This document shows, one piece after another, positions 51,835 to 60,911 of a stretch of DNA of 64,000 nucleotides. The stretch's first letter is position 1. Each line of letters starts with the position of its first letter. A program made the position numbers and the translations under genes. Source of the stretch: JAMXLO01 sp963812475 (GTDB taxonomy: Bacteria > Pseudomonadota > Alphaproteobacteria > Acetobacterales > Acetobacteraceae); contig CAWEVI010000028.1 of NCBI GenBank assembly GCA_963812475.1, forward strand, positions 1 through 64,000, in the 5' to 3' direction. The notes under the pieces are model-generated. The model saw only the letters and a list, made by a program, of their open reading frames with translations, did no database searches and had not been told where the DNA came from.

Positions 51835-53520
51835 GTGAGCCCAGGCGACAAGGTCAACATCCTGCTGGTCGATGACCAGCCGGCGAAACTGCTGAGCTAT
51901 GAGGTGATCCTGTCCGGACTGGGGGAAAACCTCATCAAGGCAAACTCCGCCAACGAGGCGCTCCAGCACCTTTTGAAAACCGAGATCGCCGTCGTGCTGA
52001 TCGACGTTGTCATGCCGGACCTCGACGGGTTCGAACTGGCGGCGATGATCCGCGAACATCCGCGGTTCCAGCGTATCGCGATCATTTTCGTCTCGGCCAT
52101 CCACATGAGCGAGTTCGACCTGTTGCGCGGCTACGAGGCGGGTGCCGTTGACTACGTGCCGGTTCCCGTGGTGCCGGAACTTCTGCGCGCCAAGGTGCGG
52201 GTGTTTGCGGACCTGTATCGCAAGACCCGTCTGCTCGAACAGTTGAACAGCGAACTGGAACGGCGTGTGGAGGAACGCACGGCGGAACTGGCGCAGGCAA
52301 ACGTTGACCTGGAGCATCGCGTCGAGGAGCGTACGCGTGAACGCGAGGCGGCACTTGCTCAGGTGCACGAAATGCAGAAGCTGGAAAGTCTTGGCCAGCT
52401 CACCGGTGGCGTGGCGCACGACTTCAACAACCTTCTCATGGTGGTCCTCGGCAATTTGCAGTTGTTGCGCAAACGTTTGCCGGACGATGCGCGGCTTTTG
52501 GGTCTGGTCGATGGTGCGATGCAGGGCGCCGATCGCGGCGCCACGTTGACCAAGCGCATGCTCGCCTTTGCGCGCCGGCAGGAACTGCGACCGGAGACGG
52601 TGGACCTTCGGCGACTGGTCGATGGCATGGAGGAAATGCTGCGGCGCACGCTGGGACCGACCATCCAGATCGCCACCGAATATCGTCCGGATCTGCCGCC
52701 GATCCGCGTCGATCCTAGTCAACTTGAGTTGGCGTTGCTGAACCTTGCGCTGAACGCGCGTCACGCGATGCCGCATGGCGGGCGGCTTGTCATCGGTGGA
52801 TATTGCGCGGCGAGCGGCCCTGACGGCCCCTCGGGCCTGCGGGTGGGGCGCTATGTCTGCCTTTTCGTGTCGGACACCGGAGATGGCATGGACGAGGCGA
52901 CGCTGAAGCGCGCGGCCGAACCGTTTTTCACCACCAAAGGCTCCGGCAAGGGAACCGGGCTTGGCTTGTCGATGGTGGATGGCGTAGCGGCCCAATCGGG
53001 TGGCGCGATGCGGATGACCAGCCGGCAGGGCGTCGGGACCACGGTGGAAATCTGGCTGCCGGTCGGCGAGGTCGCCGCAATGGCGGAATCGTCACGGCCT
53101 GGCGTGCTGTTTGACGATGCGGCCATACCGCGCCGCGTTCTTGTGGTGGACGACGACCCGCTGATTGCCTCCAGCACGGCTGCGATGCTGGAGGATCTTG
53201 GCCATCTGGTGATCGAGGCCCCGTCGGGTGCGCGCGCACTGGACATGCTGCGCCTTGGTGCCAAGGTGGATGTCGTGGTGACCGATCATGCCATGCCTGG
53301 CATGACCGGCAGCGAGCTGGCGCGTCAGATCAGGCAGCACTGGCCAAGCCTGCCGATCATCCTGGCCACCGGCTACGCTGAACTGCCGAATGGCGAGGAT
53401 CCCGGATTGCCGCGATTGGCCAAGCCATATCTTCAGTCGGAGCTGGCGATGCAGCTAACCAAGGCGCTTGCCGGGACGGCCGACAACGTCATCCCGTTGG
53501 ATTCAGCCCGTCGCGCCTGA
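51835..53520 (+). CDS. Receiver-histidine kinase-receiver protein
   Basis: 561 residues from GTG 51835, chosen because it directly precedes the domain start and GGAG lies upstream. N-terminal receiver (ILLVDDQPAKLLSYEVILSG, phospho-Asp in VVLIDVVMPDLDGFELAAMI), a charged coiled coil (SELERRVEERTAELAQANVD), HisKA with LTGGVAHDFNNLLMVVLGNL, HATPase (NLALNARHAM, GTGLGLSMVDG) and a C-terminal receiver (VLVVDDDPLIASSTAAML, Asp in VVVTDHAMPGMTGSELA). No membrane part. It starts 16 bases after the poly-HAMP kinase, so phosphorelay between them is likely. Confidence 0.9.
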   Translation: MSPGDKVNILLVDDQPAKLLSYEVILSGLGENLIKANSANEALQHLLKTEIAVVLIDVVMPDLDGFELAAMIREHPRFQRIAIIFVSAIHMSEFDLLRGYEAGAVDYVPVPVVPELLRAKVRVFADLYRKTRLLEQLNSELERRVEERTAELAQANVDLEHRVEERTREREAALAQVHEMQKLESLGQLTGGVAHDFNNLLMVVLGNLQLLRKRLPDDARLLGLVDGAMQGADRGATLTKRMLAFARRQELRPETVDLRRLVDGMEEMLRRTLGPTIQIATEYRPDLPPIRVDPSQLELALLNLALNARHAMPHGGRLVIGGYCAASGPDGPSGLRVGRYVCLFVSDTGDGMDEATLKRAAEPFFTTKGSGKGTGLGLSMVDGVAAQSGGAMRMTSRQGVGTTVEIWLPVGEVAAMAESSRPGVLFDDAAIPRRVLVVDDDPLIASSTAAMLEDLGHLVIEAPSGARALDMLRLGAKVDVVVTDHAMPGMTGSELARQIRQHWPSLPIILATGYAELPNGEDPGLPRLAKPYLQSELAMQLTKALAGTADNVIPLDSARRA

Positions 53521-53587
53521 AGCGCCGACGGTTTCACCCGCAACAGCCTAGCCAAGGCCTGATGCTTCGGCCAAAGTGCCGGACAGG

Positions 53588-54463
53588 ATGGAAATGTCTC
53601 TGGATCTCCTGGGCAACGCTGTCGTGTCCGGGCTGTTGCTCGGCGGCTTCTACGCGGCGGTGACGATCGGCGTGTCGATCTCGTTCGGCATGCTCGACAT
53701 CGTCAACATCGCACACCCCGCCTTCATCATCCTCGGCTCCTATATCGCCTACATCGCAAATTCGATGCTGGGGATGGATCCGATCCTGGCAAGCGTGATT
53801 GCGCTGCCGGCATTTTATCTGCTGGGGGCCGGCGTCTATCAGGTCTATTACGTCGCCTTCGAACGTCGCGGCGACGAAGCTCTGCGCGGGCTCGCGTTCT
53901 TCTTCGGACTGCTGTTCATCACCGAGGTCACGCTCGTGCTGGTGTTCGGCGTGGACTATCGGCTGGTCGAGGCGCCGTATATCGGAGCCAGCCTGCATCT
54001 CGGGATTGTCGATCTGCCGCTCCGACTACTGGTGCCCTGCGTGGTCGCGCTGATCATGATCGGCGGGCTGCAGCTGTTCATGTCGCGCACCTTTCTGGGA
54101 CGCGCGATCCTTGCCGTGGCGCAGGATCAGCTTGCATTGCGGCTGATGGCGGCCAACCCGACGCGGATCAAGCGCATCGCGTTCGGTCTGTCGATCGCAA
54201 CCGCCTCGATTGCAGGCGCGGTGCTGATCGTTATCCAGCCGGTCGAGCCGTCGATCGGGCGGGACTATATCGGGCGTGTGTTCGCCATCTGCGTGCTGGG
54301 CGGCATGGGGAGCTTTGCCGGCACGGTGGTCGCGGCGATGACATTGGGGATCGTCGAAAGCCTGACTTCCACATTCTATGGGCCGTCCTGGTCGCCGGCT
54401 GTGGCATTTGGATTTCTGCTGGTCACGCTCGCCGTGCGGCCGGCCGGCATCTTCGGCCGCTGA
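53588..54463 (+). CDS. Branched-chain amino acid-type ABC transporter permease (LivH class), second set
   Basis: 291 residues from ATG 53588; the nearby ATG 53594 is also possible. LivH marks are LLLGGFYAAVTIGVSISFGM, DIVNIAHPAFIILGSYIAYI, GRAILAVAQDQLALRLMAAN and AICVLGGMGSFAGTVVAAMT. It begins a four-gene set (H-M-G-F) whose binding protein probably is the minus-strand gene at 57645. A GTG 12 bases upstream is also in frame. Confidence 0.92.
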   Translation: MEMSLDLLGNAVVSGLLLGGFYAAVTIGVSISFGMLDIVNIAHPAFIILGSYIAYIANSMLGMDPILASVIALPAFYLLGAGVYQVYYVAFERRGDEALRGLAFFFGLLFITEVTLVLVFGVDYRLVEAPYIGASLHLGIVDLPLRLLVPCVVALIMIGGLQLFMSRTFLGRAILAVAQDQLALRLMAANPTRIKRIAFGLSIATASIAGAVLIVIQPVEPSIGRDYIGRVFAICVLGGMGSFAGTVVAAMTLGIVESLTSTFYGPSWSPAVAFGFLLVTLAVRPAGIFGR

Positions 54464-54466
54464 CGC

Positions 54467-55420
54467 GTGAACGGACCGAAGTTTTTCCTGTGGCTGCTGA
54501 TCGCCGCTGCCATCGTGTTCGGCGTCGCGCGCCTGATCGACAATGCCTACGTGTTCTTCGCCGGCTATGTCGTTCTGCAATACATCGCGCTGGCGACCGC
54601 GTGGAATATCCTGGGCGGCTATACCGGCTACGTGAATTTCGGCACCGCGGCGTTCTTTGCGCTTGGCGCCTACACGACGGTTGCTCTGCACAAGCTGACC
54701 TCGCTGCCGTTGCCGCTCATGATGCCGATCGGTGGTCTGGTGTCTGGGATCGTCGGGCTTGGCACCGGCTATCTCACGCTGCGGTTGCGCGGTGCGTTCT
54801 TCTCCATTGCCACACTGGCGCTCGCCGTTGTGGCGCAGACGTTGATCACGAACTGGAATTTCGTGGGTGGCTCGCGCGGCGCCTACATCGTGCGGCCGGC
54901 GACGACGCCGTTGTTCGGCATCGATTATATCCAATATCTGTTCCTGATCATGCTGGCGCTGGTGGTGATCGTTTTGGCCACCGCACGCGCCATCGAACGC
55001 TCGCGTCTAGGTTACGGCTTCGCCACGATCCGCGACGATGAACTGGCGGCCGAGGCATCGGGCGTGCCGACGCTGCGGTTGAAGCTGCTGGCGACGACGT
55101 TGTCCGGCGCCTTCATGGGAATGGCCGGTGCGCCACTGCCGTACTATGTGACGTATCTTGATCCAGCCTCGGGGTTCAACCTGGCGTACGCGGTGAACGG
55201 CGTGGCGATGCCGCTTGTGGGCGGGACGTCGAGTTGGCTTGGTCCGGTGATCGGCGCGGTGCTGTTGGGCACGCTGCAGCAGGTGGCAACGGTGACGATC
55301 TCGTCTGCGCTGAACCTGCTGATCGTTGGGCTGATGCTGGTGGGCTTCGTCATCGTCGCACCGAATGGCATTTTGGGATTGCTGCGGTTCCGGAGCGGCA
55401 GAAAGCGAGAGGCGGCATGA
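54467..55420 (+). CDS. Branched-chain amino acid-type ABC transporter permease (LivM class), second set
   Basis: 317 residues from GTG 54467, four bases after the LivH stop. Conserved LivM segments: ALATAWNILGGYTGYVNFGT, FFALGAYTTVALHKLTSLPL, TLRLRGAFFSIATLALAVVA and FATIRDDELAAEASGVPTLR, then MPLVGGTSSWLGPVIGAVLL. A palindromic repeat separates it from the ATPase gene. Confidence 0.92.
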   Translation: MNGPKFFLWLLIAAAIVFGVARLIDNAYVFFAGYVVLQYIALATAWNILGGYTGYVNFGTAAFFALGAYTTVALHKLTSLPLPLMMPIGGLVSGIVGLGTGYLTLRLRGAFFSIATLALAVVAQTLITNWNFVGGSRGAYIVRPATTPLFGIDYIQYLFLIMLALVVIVLATARAIERSRLGYGFATIRDDELAAEASGVPTLRLKLLATTLSGAFMGMAGAPLPYYVTYLDPASGFNLAYAVNGVAMPLVGGTSSWLGPVIGAVLLGTLQQVATVTISSALNLLIVGLMLVGFVIVAPNGILGLLRFRSGRKREAA

Positions 55421-55438
55421 AACGCCCACGCCCCCTAC

Positions 55439-55508
55439 CGTCATGGCCAGACTTGACCTGGCCGTCTGGCCAGGTTCGCAGATGGCCGGGTCAAGCCGGA
55501 CCATGACG
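55439..55508. repeat. Palindrome-ended intergenic repeat containing the next start codon
   Basis: CGTCATGGCC at the left end and GGACCATGACG at the right end are near-perfect inverted repeats, with internal GGCCAG/CTGGCC-type complementarity (TGGCCGTCTGGCCA). The ATG of the LivG-class gene (55503) lies inside the right end. It is related to the repeat at 22344-22382. Confidence 0.65.
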
Positions 55509-56252
55509 ATAAAAGCTGATAGCGTGCTGCTCGAGGTATCGGGTCTGGGCAAGCGCTTCGGCGGATTTGTCGCGTTGGAGGCGATCGAACTAGCGGTCCG
55601 CGATGGCGAACGCGTCGGCCTGATCGGCCCCAACGGTTCGGGCAAGAGCACCCTGGTGAACTGCATGTGCGGCACGCTGCGCCACGAAATGGGCGGCGTC
55701 CGCTTCGCCGGTCAAATGCTCGACGGCCTGTCCGCGCATGAACGCACGCGGCTAGGGATGGCGCGCACGTTCCAGTTGCCGCGGCCGTTCAACACGCTGT
55801 CACTCGCCGAGAATCTGCGCATCCCGCTGCTCTATGCGGTGAATGCGCGTCCCGGCCCGACGCTCGGCGCGCATGCCATCGACGAGCGCTGCGAGGAACT
55901 GCTGCACATGGTCGGCCTCGCCGACAAGTCCACGCACCTGCCGCGCGATTTGACGCAGATCGAAATGCGCAAGTTGGAACTGGCGCGCGCAATGGCGTCG
56001 GCGCCGCGCCTGCTGATTGCCGATGAGGCGATGGCCGGACTGTCGCACAACGAGGTGGACGACATCCTCGCGCTGCTGATCCGGCTGAATGAACAGGGCG
56101 TGACGGTGATCCTGATCGAACACATCATGCGCGCGGTGATGCACTTCTCCCACCGCCTGGTTGTGCTGGTGGCGGGACGCAAGATCGCCGACGGCGACCC
56201 GGCCGATGTGGTGCGCGACCCCGATGTCGTGCGGGCGTATCTTGGCGAGTAG
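55503..56252 (+). CDS. ABC transporter ATP-binding protein (LivG class), second set
   Basis: 249 residues from ATG 55503. Walker A GLIGPNGSGKSTLVNCMCG, ARTFQLPRPFNTLSLAENLR, signature-region HLPRDLTQIEMRKLELARAM (degenerate, no LSGGQ), Walker B RLLIADEAMAGLSHNE and H-loop ILIEHIMRAV. It lacks a visible ribosome site because its 5' end is inside a repeat. GTG 55524 (SVLLEVSGLG) would be an alternative start. Confidence 0.9.
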   Translation: MTIKADSVLLEVSGLGKRFGGFVALEAIELAVRDGERVGLIGPNGSGKSTLVNCMCGTLRHEMGGVRFAGQMLDGLSAHERTRLGMARTFQLPRPFNTLSLAENLRIPLLYAVNARPGPTLGAHAIDERCEELLHMVGLADKSTHLPRDLTQIEMRKLELARAMASAPRLLIADEAMAGLSHNEVDDILALLIRLNEQGVTVILIEHIMRAVMHFSHRLVVLVAGRKIADGDPADVVRDPDVVRAYLGE

Positions 56253-56973
56253 CCTTGCCATTTCCGGTCTCGATGCCGGCTACGGCGCGGTGAGCGTACT
56301 GCACGACGTGTCGCTGTGCATCGGCTCGGGCGAAACCGTGGCGCTGCTCGGCACCAACGGCAACGGCAAGAGCACGCTGCTGAAGAGTGTGATGGGCATT
56401 GTGCGGCCGTCGGCTGGCAGCATCACCGCCGAGATCGACGGCGCGCGGCATGAGCTAATCGGTATGGCGACCGAGGCGATCGTCGATCTCGGGATCGCCT
56501 TCGTGCCGGAAGGACGCAGGCTGTTTCCAAAACTCTCGGTCACCGAGAACCTGTTGCTGGGCGCATTCCGCCGCAAGGCGCGCCCAGCGATCGCGCGCAA
56601 CCTCGAATTCTGCTTCGAGACATTTCCGCGTTTGAAGGAGCGGAGCCGCCAGATGGCCGGCAGCATGAGCGGCGGCGAACAGCAGATGCTGGCGCTGGCC
56701 CGCGCCCTGATGTCGGCGCCGCGTATTCTCCTGATCGATGAGCCGTCGGTGGGATTGGCGCCGCTGCTGGTCGCGCGGACGATCGACAAGATCAAGGAAT
56801 TGAAGGACGGGTTCCAGCTCACTGTGCTGATGGCCGAGCAGAATTTTACCCAGGCGATCCGGATTGCCGACCGCGGGTATGTGATCGTGCACGGCAGGAT
56901 CGAGTTCGAGGGTGGTTCGGCGGCGGAACTCAACAACAACGAGCTGATCCGCCAGTTCTACCTCGGGGCGTGA
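56242..56973 (+). CDS. ABC transporter ATP-binding protein (LivF class), second set
   Basis: 243 residues from TTG 56242, which overlaps the stop of the preceding gene; no ATG or GTG is suitable. LASSLAISGLDAGYGAVSVL is followed by Walker A LLGTNGNGKSTLLKSVMGIV, FVPEGRRLFPKLSVTENLLL, signature MSGGEQQMLALARAL, Walker B RILLIDEPSVGLAPLL and LMAEQNFTQAI. It completes the H-M-G-F set. Confidence 0.9.
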   Translation: MASSLAISGLDAGYGAVSVLHDVSLCIGSGETVALLGTNGNGKSTLLKSVMGIVRPSAGSITAEIDGARHELIGMATEAIVDLGIAFVPEGRRLFPKLSVTENLLLGAFRRKARPAIARNLEFCFETFPRLKERSRQMAGSMSGGEQQMLALARALMSAPRILLIDEPSVGLAPLLVARTIDKIKELKDGFQLTVLMAEQNFTQAIRIADRGYVIVHGRIEFEGGSAAELNNNELIRQFYLGA

Positions 56974-57013
56974 GAGCCGGACAAATTCGTCTTTCTCGGC
57001 TGTCCCCCGAAGA

Positions 57014-57559
57014 TCAGGGCTGACGCCGCGGAACCAGATCGGGAGCGCGCAGGCTTTTGGATTGAGGCCGATAGGCCCAGATGGTGCCGTCGACCGTCAC
57101 ATGCGTCACCGAATTCTTGCCGGTGTGGAATATGCTATTCTTCAGGTAGATCGTGTTCGAGAAAATCTTGCGGTGGTCGGGATCGACGTTCTGCTCCAAG
57201 ACCTGAACTGACTGGCCCTTCTGTAATATCTTCGTCACGATCGCGCTGTGGTGGTCGTGCCCGAGAGCCTGCGAACGCCAGCTACCGTCGTCTGCATCGG
57301 TCCGTACGGTGGATGTGCAGTCGCGGAATTGCAGGATGTCGCCCGGCTGCAGATCATTGAGATCGGGGATCTCCCGTCCCCAAACATAGTCTTCGCTGGC
57401 CGGCTGCTCGTAATCCTCAAACGAATTGGCGTGTGCGGCCTTTAGGCCAGCTTCCACGAGCGAGGTGCATTCGTAGCCGTCCCGGCCGTTTATGGCCGTG
57501 CCGCCGGCTCTGAACCGCGCGCAAAGCTCGATCCTCTGGTTGGGCGTTATGTCCCCCAT
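57014..57559 (-). CDS. CHAP-like amidase-domain protein of unknown function
   Basis: 181 residues from ATG 57559, with GGAGGAACGCC upstream. It contains a Cys in YECTSLVEAGLKAA, LQPGDILQFRDCTS, His in GHDHHSAIVTKIL and VLEQNVDPD, the order and spacing of a CHAP/NlpC-P60-like Cys-His-Asn/Gln peptidase. No signal peptide is seen. The function is not certain; it could be a peptidoglycan or protein amidase. It lies between the Liv ATPases and the binding protein and is on the opposite strand to the first. Confidence 0.6.
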   Translation of the reverse strand: MGDITPNQRIELCARFRAGGTAINGRDGYECTSLVEAGLKAAHANSFEDYEQPASEDYVWGREIPDLNDLQPGDILQFRDCTSTVRTDADDGSWRSQALGHDHHSAIVTKILQKGQSVQVLEQNVDPDHRKIFSNTIYLKNSIFHTGKNSVTHVTVDGTIWAYRPQSKSLRAPDLVPRRQP

Positions 57560-57644
57560 GGCGTTCCTCCACGTTTGGCAACGCCGAAGCAACGCTGTAA
57601 CCGGGTGGTCTCGTGTCGCAGGCGCCGACGCCAAGAGGGTGTCG

Positions 57645-58907
57645 TCACTTCTTCGCGTCCCCATAGGGATAGATCACGTCGCCCGTCTTCAGCGCGGACG
57701 GCCACAGGATCACCTCGGTATTCGGATCCTTGAACTGCTCCACGTCGTTCGCCTTCACGTTGCGGAACTGCACCTCCAGCACGCGTGCGTCGGCCCACTC
57801 GCCGTCGGGACCAAACTTCACATCGCCGACGACGGTCTTGAACGTGTGCGAGCGCAGCCAGTCGGCGAGCTTGTCCTGATCGAGGCCTTTGGTGCCCTCC
57901 ACGGCCTGCTGCAGGACCTGCATGTAGCCGTAGGCGAACGGCGGCAGGTAATAGCCCAGCGGATCGACCCCGGCCGATGCCGCCTTGGCCTGATACTGCT
58001 CGAGGAACGCCTTGGCCTCCGGCGAGGCAAGTCCCGACCACGGCAGCCAGAAATCGTAATCGACGATGCCGTTCAGCAGCGGGCCAAGCTGCGACTTGAT
58101 GGCGGTGCTCTGCAGGCCGACCATGCCGCCGCCGAACAGCTTGGCCTTCAGCCCTACCTCGTTTGCGGCGCGGATCATGCCGACGGTGTCCGGCGGATAG
58201 GAGCACACCAGCACGAGGTCGGGATTGGTCGCCTGGATCGCGCGCACAATCGGCGTGTAATCGGTTGTCGTCGGCGGATAGGTCTTGTCATAGACGACCT
58301 TCAACCCGGCTTGCTTCGCCAGTTCCCGGGCGCCGTCCATCGCGTTGTGCGGAAATTCCGCATCCGCGCCGACCATCGCGAGCGTCTGCGGCTTGGGGTT
58401 CTGCGCCATCGCGGTGGCGAAGAAGCCGGCGGCAAAACTCTGCTTCGGTTCCGGGCCGCCGGTCGGCGTGAAGGAGAAGTATTTCGGATAATGGAACTCG
58501 GAATTCGCCGCCAGCCCGAGCAGGCTCAGGAAGGTCCGGTTGTGCTGCATGATGATCGGCATGGCGGGCGCGATCATGTTGGTGGCGTAGCCGCTGACGA
58601 CCAGGTCCACCTTGTCCACGTCCAGCAGCTTGGTATAGATGCCCGGAATGGTCGCGGGGTTGGACTGGTCATCGTAATAGACCAGTTTCACCGGCCGGCC
58701 GAGCAGACCGCCCTTGGCATTGATGTCGGCCTCCCATATCTGCATGGCGAGCAGCGCTGCCTTGCCGTTCGGCGCAAGGCCGCCGGTCAGCGCCATACCG
58801 AACCCGATGGTGATCGGGGTCTCCGCCTGCGCCGGCGTGACCCTGGCGTTCAGCCCGAGGAACGCGAGCGCCGCGGCGGCGGCAAAAGCGAAGCGCCTTG
58901 GCAGCAT
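57645..58907 (-). CDS. Branched-chain amino acid-type solute-binding protein, second set
   Basis: 420 residues from ATG 58907 with GGAGG in front. Signal peptide RRFAFAAAAALAFLGLNARV, then TIGFGMALTGGLAPNGKAAL, LLDVDKVDLVVSGYATNMIA and AQTLAM-like core with AMVGADAEFPHNAMDG, PDLVLVCSYPPDTVGM. It is a type I periplasmic-binding fold that probably serves the permease set at 53588-56973, although on the opposite strand. It is divergent from the dioxygenase gene. Confidence 0.88.
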   Translation of the reverse strand: MLPRRFAFAAAAALAFLGLNARVTPAQAETPITIGFGMALTGGLAPNGKAALLAMQIWEADINAKGGLLGRPVKLVYYDDQSNPATIPGIYTKLLDVDKVDLVVSGYATNMIAPAMPIIMQHNRTFLSLLGLAANSEFHYPKYFSFTPTGGPEPKQSFAAGFFATAMAQNPKPQTLAMVGADAEFPHNAMDGARELAKQAGLKVVYDKTYPPTTTDYTPIVRAIQATNPDLVLVCSYPPDTVGMIRAANEVGLKAKLFGGGMVGLQSTAIKSQLGPLLNGIVDYDFWLPWSGLASPEAKAFLEQYQAKAASAGVDPLGYYLPPFAYGYMQVLQQAVEGTKGLDQDKLADWLRSHTFKTVVGDVKFGPDGEWADARVLEVQFRNVKANDVEQFKDPNTEVILWPSALKTGDVIYPYGDAKK

Positions 58908-59032
58908 TGGAAGTGCCTCCCGTTTGATTGCTTGCGCGCATCCTATGGTGCCCAGGAAGGCCACGCCAGGGCCAGGTCGCACGCACCTCTCGTTTGGCCT
59001 ATGCTCACGCGATGCAGACACAGGAGCGTTCC

Positions 59033-59938
59033 ATGCAGGACCTGGACGAAAATACGGTCACCGAAGCCGCCCTGGCGCAGATGGCGAATACGCCGGATCC
59101 GCGTCTCAAGGAGATCATGGACGCCGCGGTGCGCCATCTGCACGCCTTCGCCCGCGATGTGCGGTTGACCCCGGCCGAATGGCTCACCGGCATCCAGTTC
59201 CTCACCGCGGTGGGCCAGGCGTGCACGCCGGTCCGCCAGGAGTTCATCCTGTTGGCGGACGTGCTGGGCGTCAGCGCCCTGGTCAACGCCATGCACGACA
59301 AGAAGGCGCGCGAGCTTGGCACGCAGAGCAGCCTGCTCGGTCCGTTCTATCGCGAGGGCGCGCCCGAACTGCCGCTCGGCGCCAGCGTCGCGGCGCACCC
59401 GACAGCGCCCGAGATCGTCGTCTACGGTCAGGTGACCGACAATGACGGCAAGCCGATTCCGCATGCGCTGGTGCAGGTGTGGCAGACCAGCGAGTTTGGG
59501 CTGTACGACCTCCAGGCGGAGAATGCTGCCGAGATGATGGACCTGCGGGCCAATTTCCGCACCGACGCCGACGGCCGATATCATTTCCGCACGGTGCGTC
59601 CGCTCGGCTACTCCATCCCGATGGACGGGCCGGTGGGCGCGATGGTGCACGCCCAGAAGCGCCACGGATTCCGCCCGTCGCACATCCACTTCCTGATTAG
59701 TGGCGAGGGCTATCGCGAACTGGTCACCGCGCTGTATTTCGGCGACGACGAGCACATCGATTCCGACACGGTGTTCGGCGTGTCCGGTTCGTTGGTGGTG
59801 TCGGCGAAGGACGATCCGGCATCACCGATCCGCGACAAAAAGGCGGTGCGCTACGATTTCCGTCTCGCGCACGCGCAGCCCGGCGACACCGGGCGTGTGG
59901 GCGCCGATCCGTCGAAGCTGATGAAGGCGGCGGAATAG
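59033..59938 (+). CDS. Intradiol ring-cleavage dioxygenase (catechol/hydroxyquinol 1,2-dioxygenase-like)
   Basis: 301 residues from ATG 59033, chosen over ATG 59012 because AGGAG lies before it. Family marks: N-terminal helical dimerisation part, GPFYREGAPELPLG, VYGQVTDNDGKPIPHALVQV and WQTSEFGLYDLQ. Iron ligands appear as Tyr in GLYDLQ, Tyr in RPLGYSIPMDG and two His in FRPSHIHFLISGEGYRELV. Known reaction: Fe(III)-dependent ortho cleavage of catechols to muconates. It is the best evidence that the cluster handles aromatic compounds. Confidence 0.9.
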   Translation: MQDLDENTVTEAALAQMANTPDPRLKEIMDAAVRHLHAFARDVRLTPAEWLTGIQFLTAVGQACTPVRQEFILLADVLGVSALVNAMHDKKARELGTQSSLLGPFYREGAPELPLGASVAAHPTAPEIVVYGQVTDNDGKPIPHALVQVWQTSEFGLYDLQAENAAEMMDLRANFRTDADGRYHFRTVRPLGYSIPMDGPVGAMVHAQKRHGFRPSHIHFLISGEGYRELVTALYFGDDEHIDSDTVFGVSGSLVVSAKDDPASPIRDKKAVRYDFRLAHAQPGDTGRVGADPSKLMKAAE

Positions 59939-59951
59939 GGGAGGGGACGCC

Positions 59952-60740
59952 ATGCCGCGCCGGCTGATCGATATTTCGGTGGCGCTGAAGGCGGGGATCA
60001 AAAGTGATCCGCCGCATTCGCTACCGAAGATCGACTACATGGACCACCACATGACCGCGCCGGCGATGGCGGAGTACATGGGGGTGCGGATCGATCAGCT
60101 GCCGGACGGCGAATACGCCGCGGTAGAGCGCGCCAACATCAGCACGCACAACGGCACGCATCTCGACGCGCCGTACCACTATTTCTCGACGATGAACCAC
60201 CGCTTCAAGCCCGGCGGCGAGCCGTCGTGGCGGATCGACGAGGTGCCACTGGAGTGGTGTTTCCAGCCGGGCGTCAAGCTCGATTTTCGTCGGTTCCCCG
60301 ACGGCTATGTCGTCACGCCAGGCGACGTGGAGGCGGAGCTGAAACGCATCGGTCACACGTTGAAGCCCCTGGAGATCGTGGTCGTCAACACCGCCGCGGG
60401 TGCCAAATACGGCGAGGACGACTACGTCGATTCCGGCTGCGGCATGGGGAAGGCCGCGACACTGTGGTTGCTGGAGCGCGGCGTTCGTCTGGTCGGAACC
60501 GACGGTTGGAGCTGGGACGCACCGTTCTCGCACACGCGCCGCAAGGTGGCGGAGACGGGCGACGCCGGGTTGATCTGGGAAGGCCATCGTGCTGGGCGTG
60601 AGATCGGTTATTCGCATCTGGAAAAGCTGCACAATCTGGAGCAGTTGCCGGCGGACGGGTTCGATGTCGTGTGTTTTCCGGTGAAGGTGCATCGCGCTTC
60701 CGCCGGATGGACTCGCGCGGTGGCGATTCTACAGGAGTGA
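59952..60740 (+). CDS. Cyclase-family hydrolase (kynurenine formamidase-like)
   Basis: 262 residues, 13 bases after the dioxygenase stop. The metal-binding motif HNGTHLDAPYHY is the hallmark of the PF04199 cyclase family, with an N-terminal LIDISVALKAGIKSDPPHSL and later GTDGWSWDAPFSHTR. Members hydrolyse formyl or lactam groups (formamidase, isatin hydrolase). In this operon it could act after ring cleavage, but the substrate is not fixed by sequence. Confidence 0.85.
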   Translation: MPRRLIDISVALKAGIKSDPPHSLPKIDYMDHHMTAPAMAEYMGVRIDQLPDGEYAAVERANISTHNGTHLDAPYHYFSTMNHRFKPGGEPSWRIDEVPLEWCFQPGVKLDFRRFPDGYVVTPGDVEAELKRIGHTLKPLEIVVVNTAAGAKYGEDDYVDSGCGMGKAATLWLLERGVRLVGTDGWSWDAPFSHTRRKVAETGDAGLIWEGHRAGREIGYSHLEKLHNLEQLPADGFDVVCFPVKVHRASAGWTRAVAILQE

Positions 60741-60745
60741 TAATA

Positions 60746-60879
60746 CTCCGCTCCCCTTGCGGGAGGGGGTTAGGGGGAGGGGCAGGCGGCACGAAGCCAA
60801 GCCTGGCGCGCCAGCCATGATCGCGACCTGTGCTGTGCGACCCCGCCCCCGCCCTCCTCACGCAAGGGGAGGGGGAGTG
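60746..60879. repeat. Long inverted repeat, second copy of the 30009-type element
   Basis: The left arm (60746-60784, TTGCGGGAGGGGGTTAGGGG) is nearly complementary to the right arm (60841-60879, CGCAAGGGGAGGGGG). The 56-base centre differs from that at 30048-30066. It lies between the cyclase gene and the next binding-protein gene. Confidence 0.75.
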
Positions 60880-60911
60880 TAATTTGGCATGCTGAATGGA
60901 GATGAAACCCG

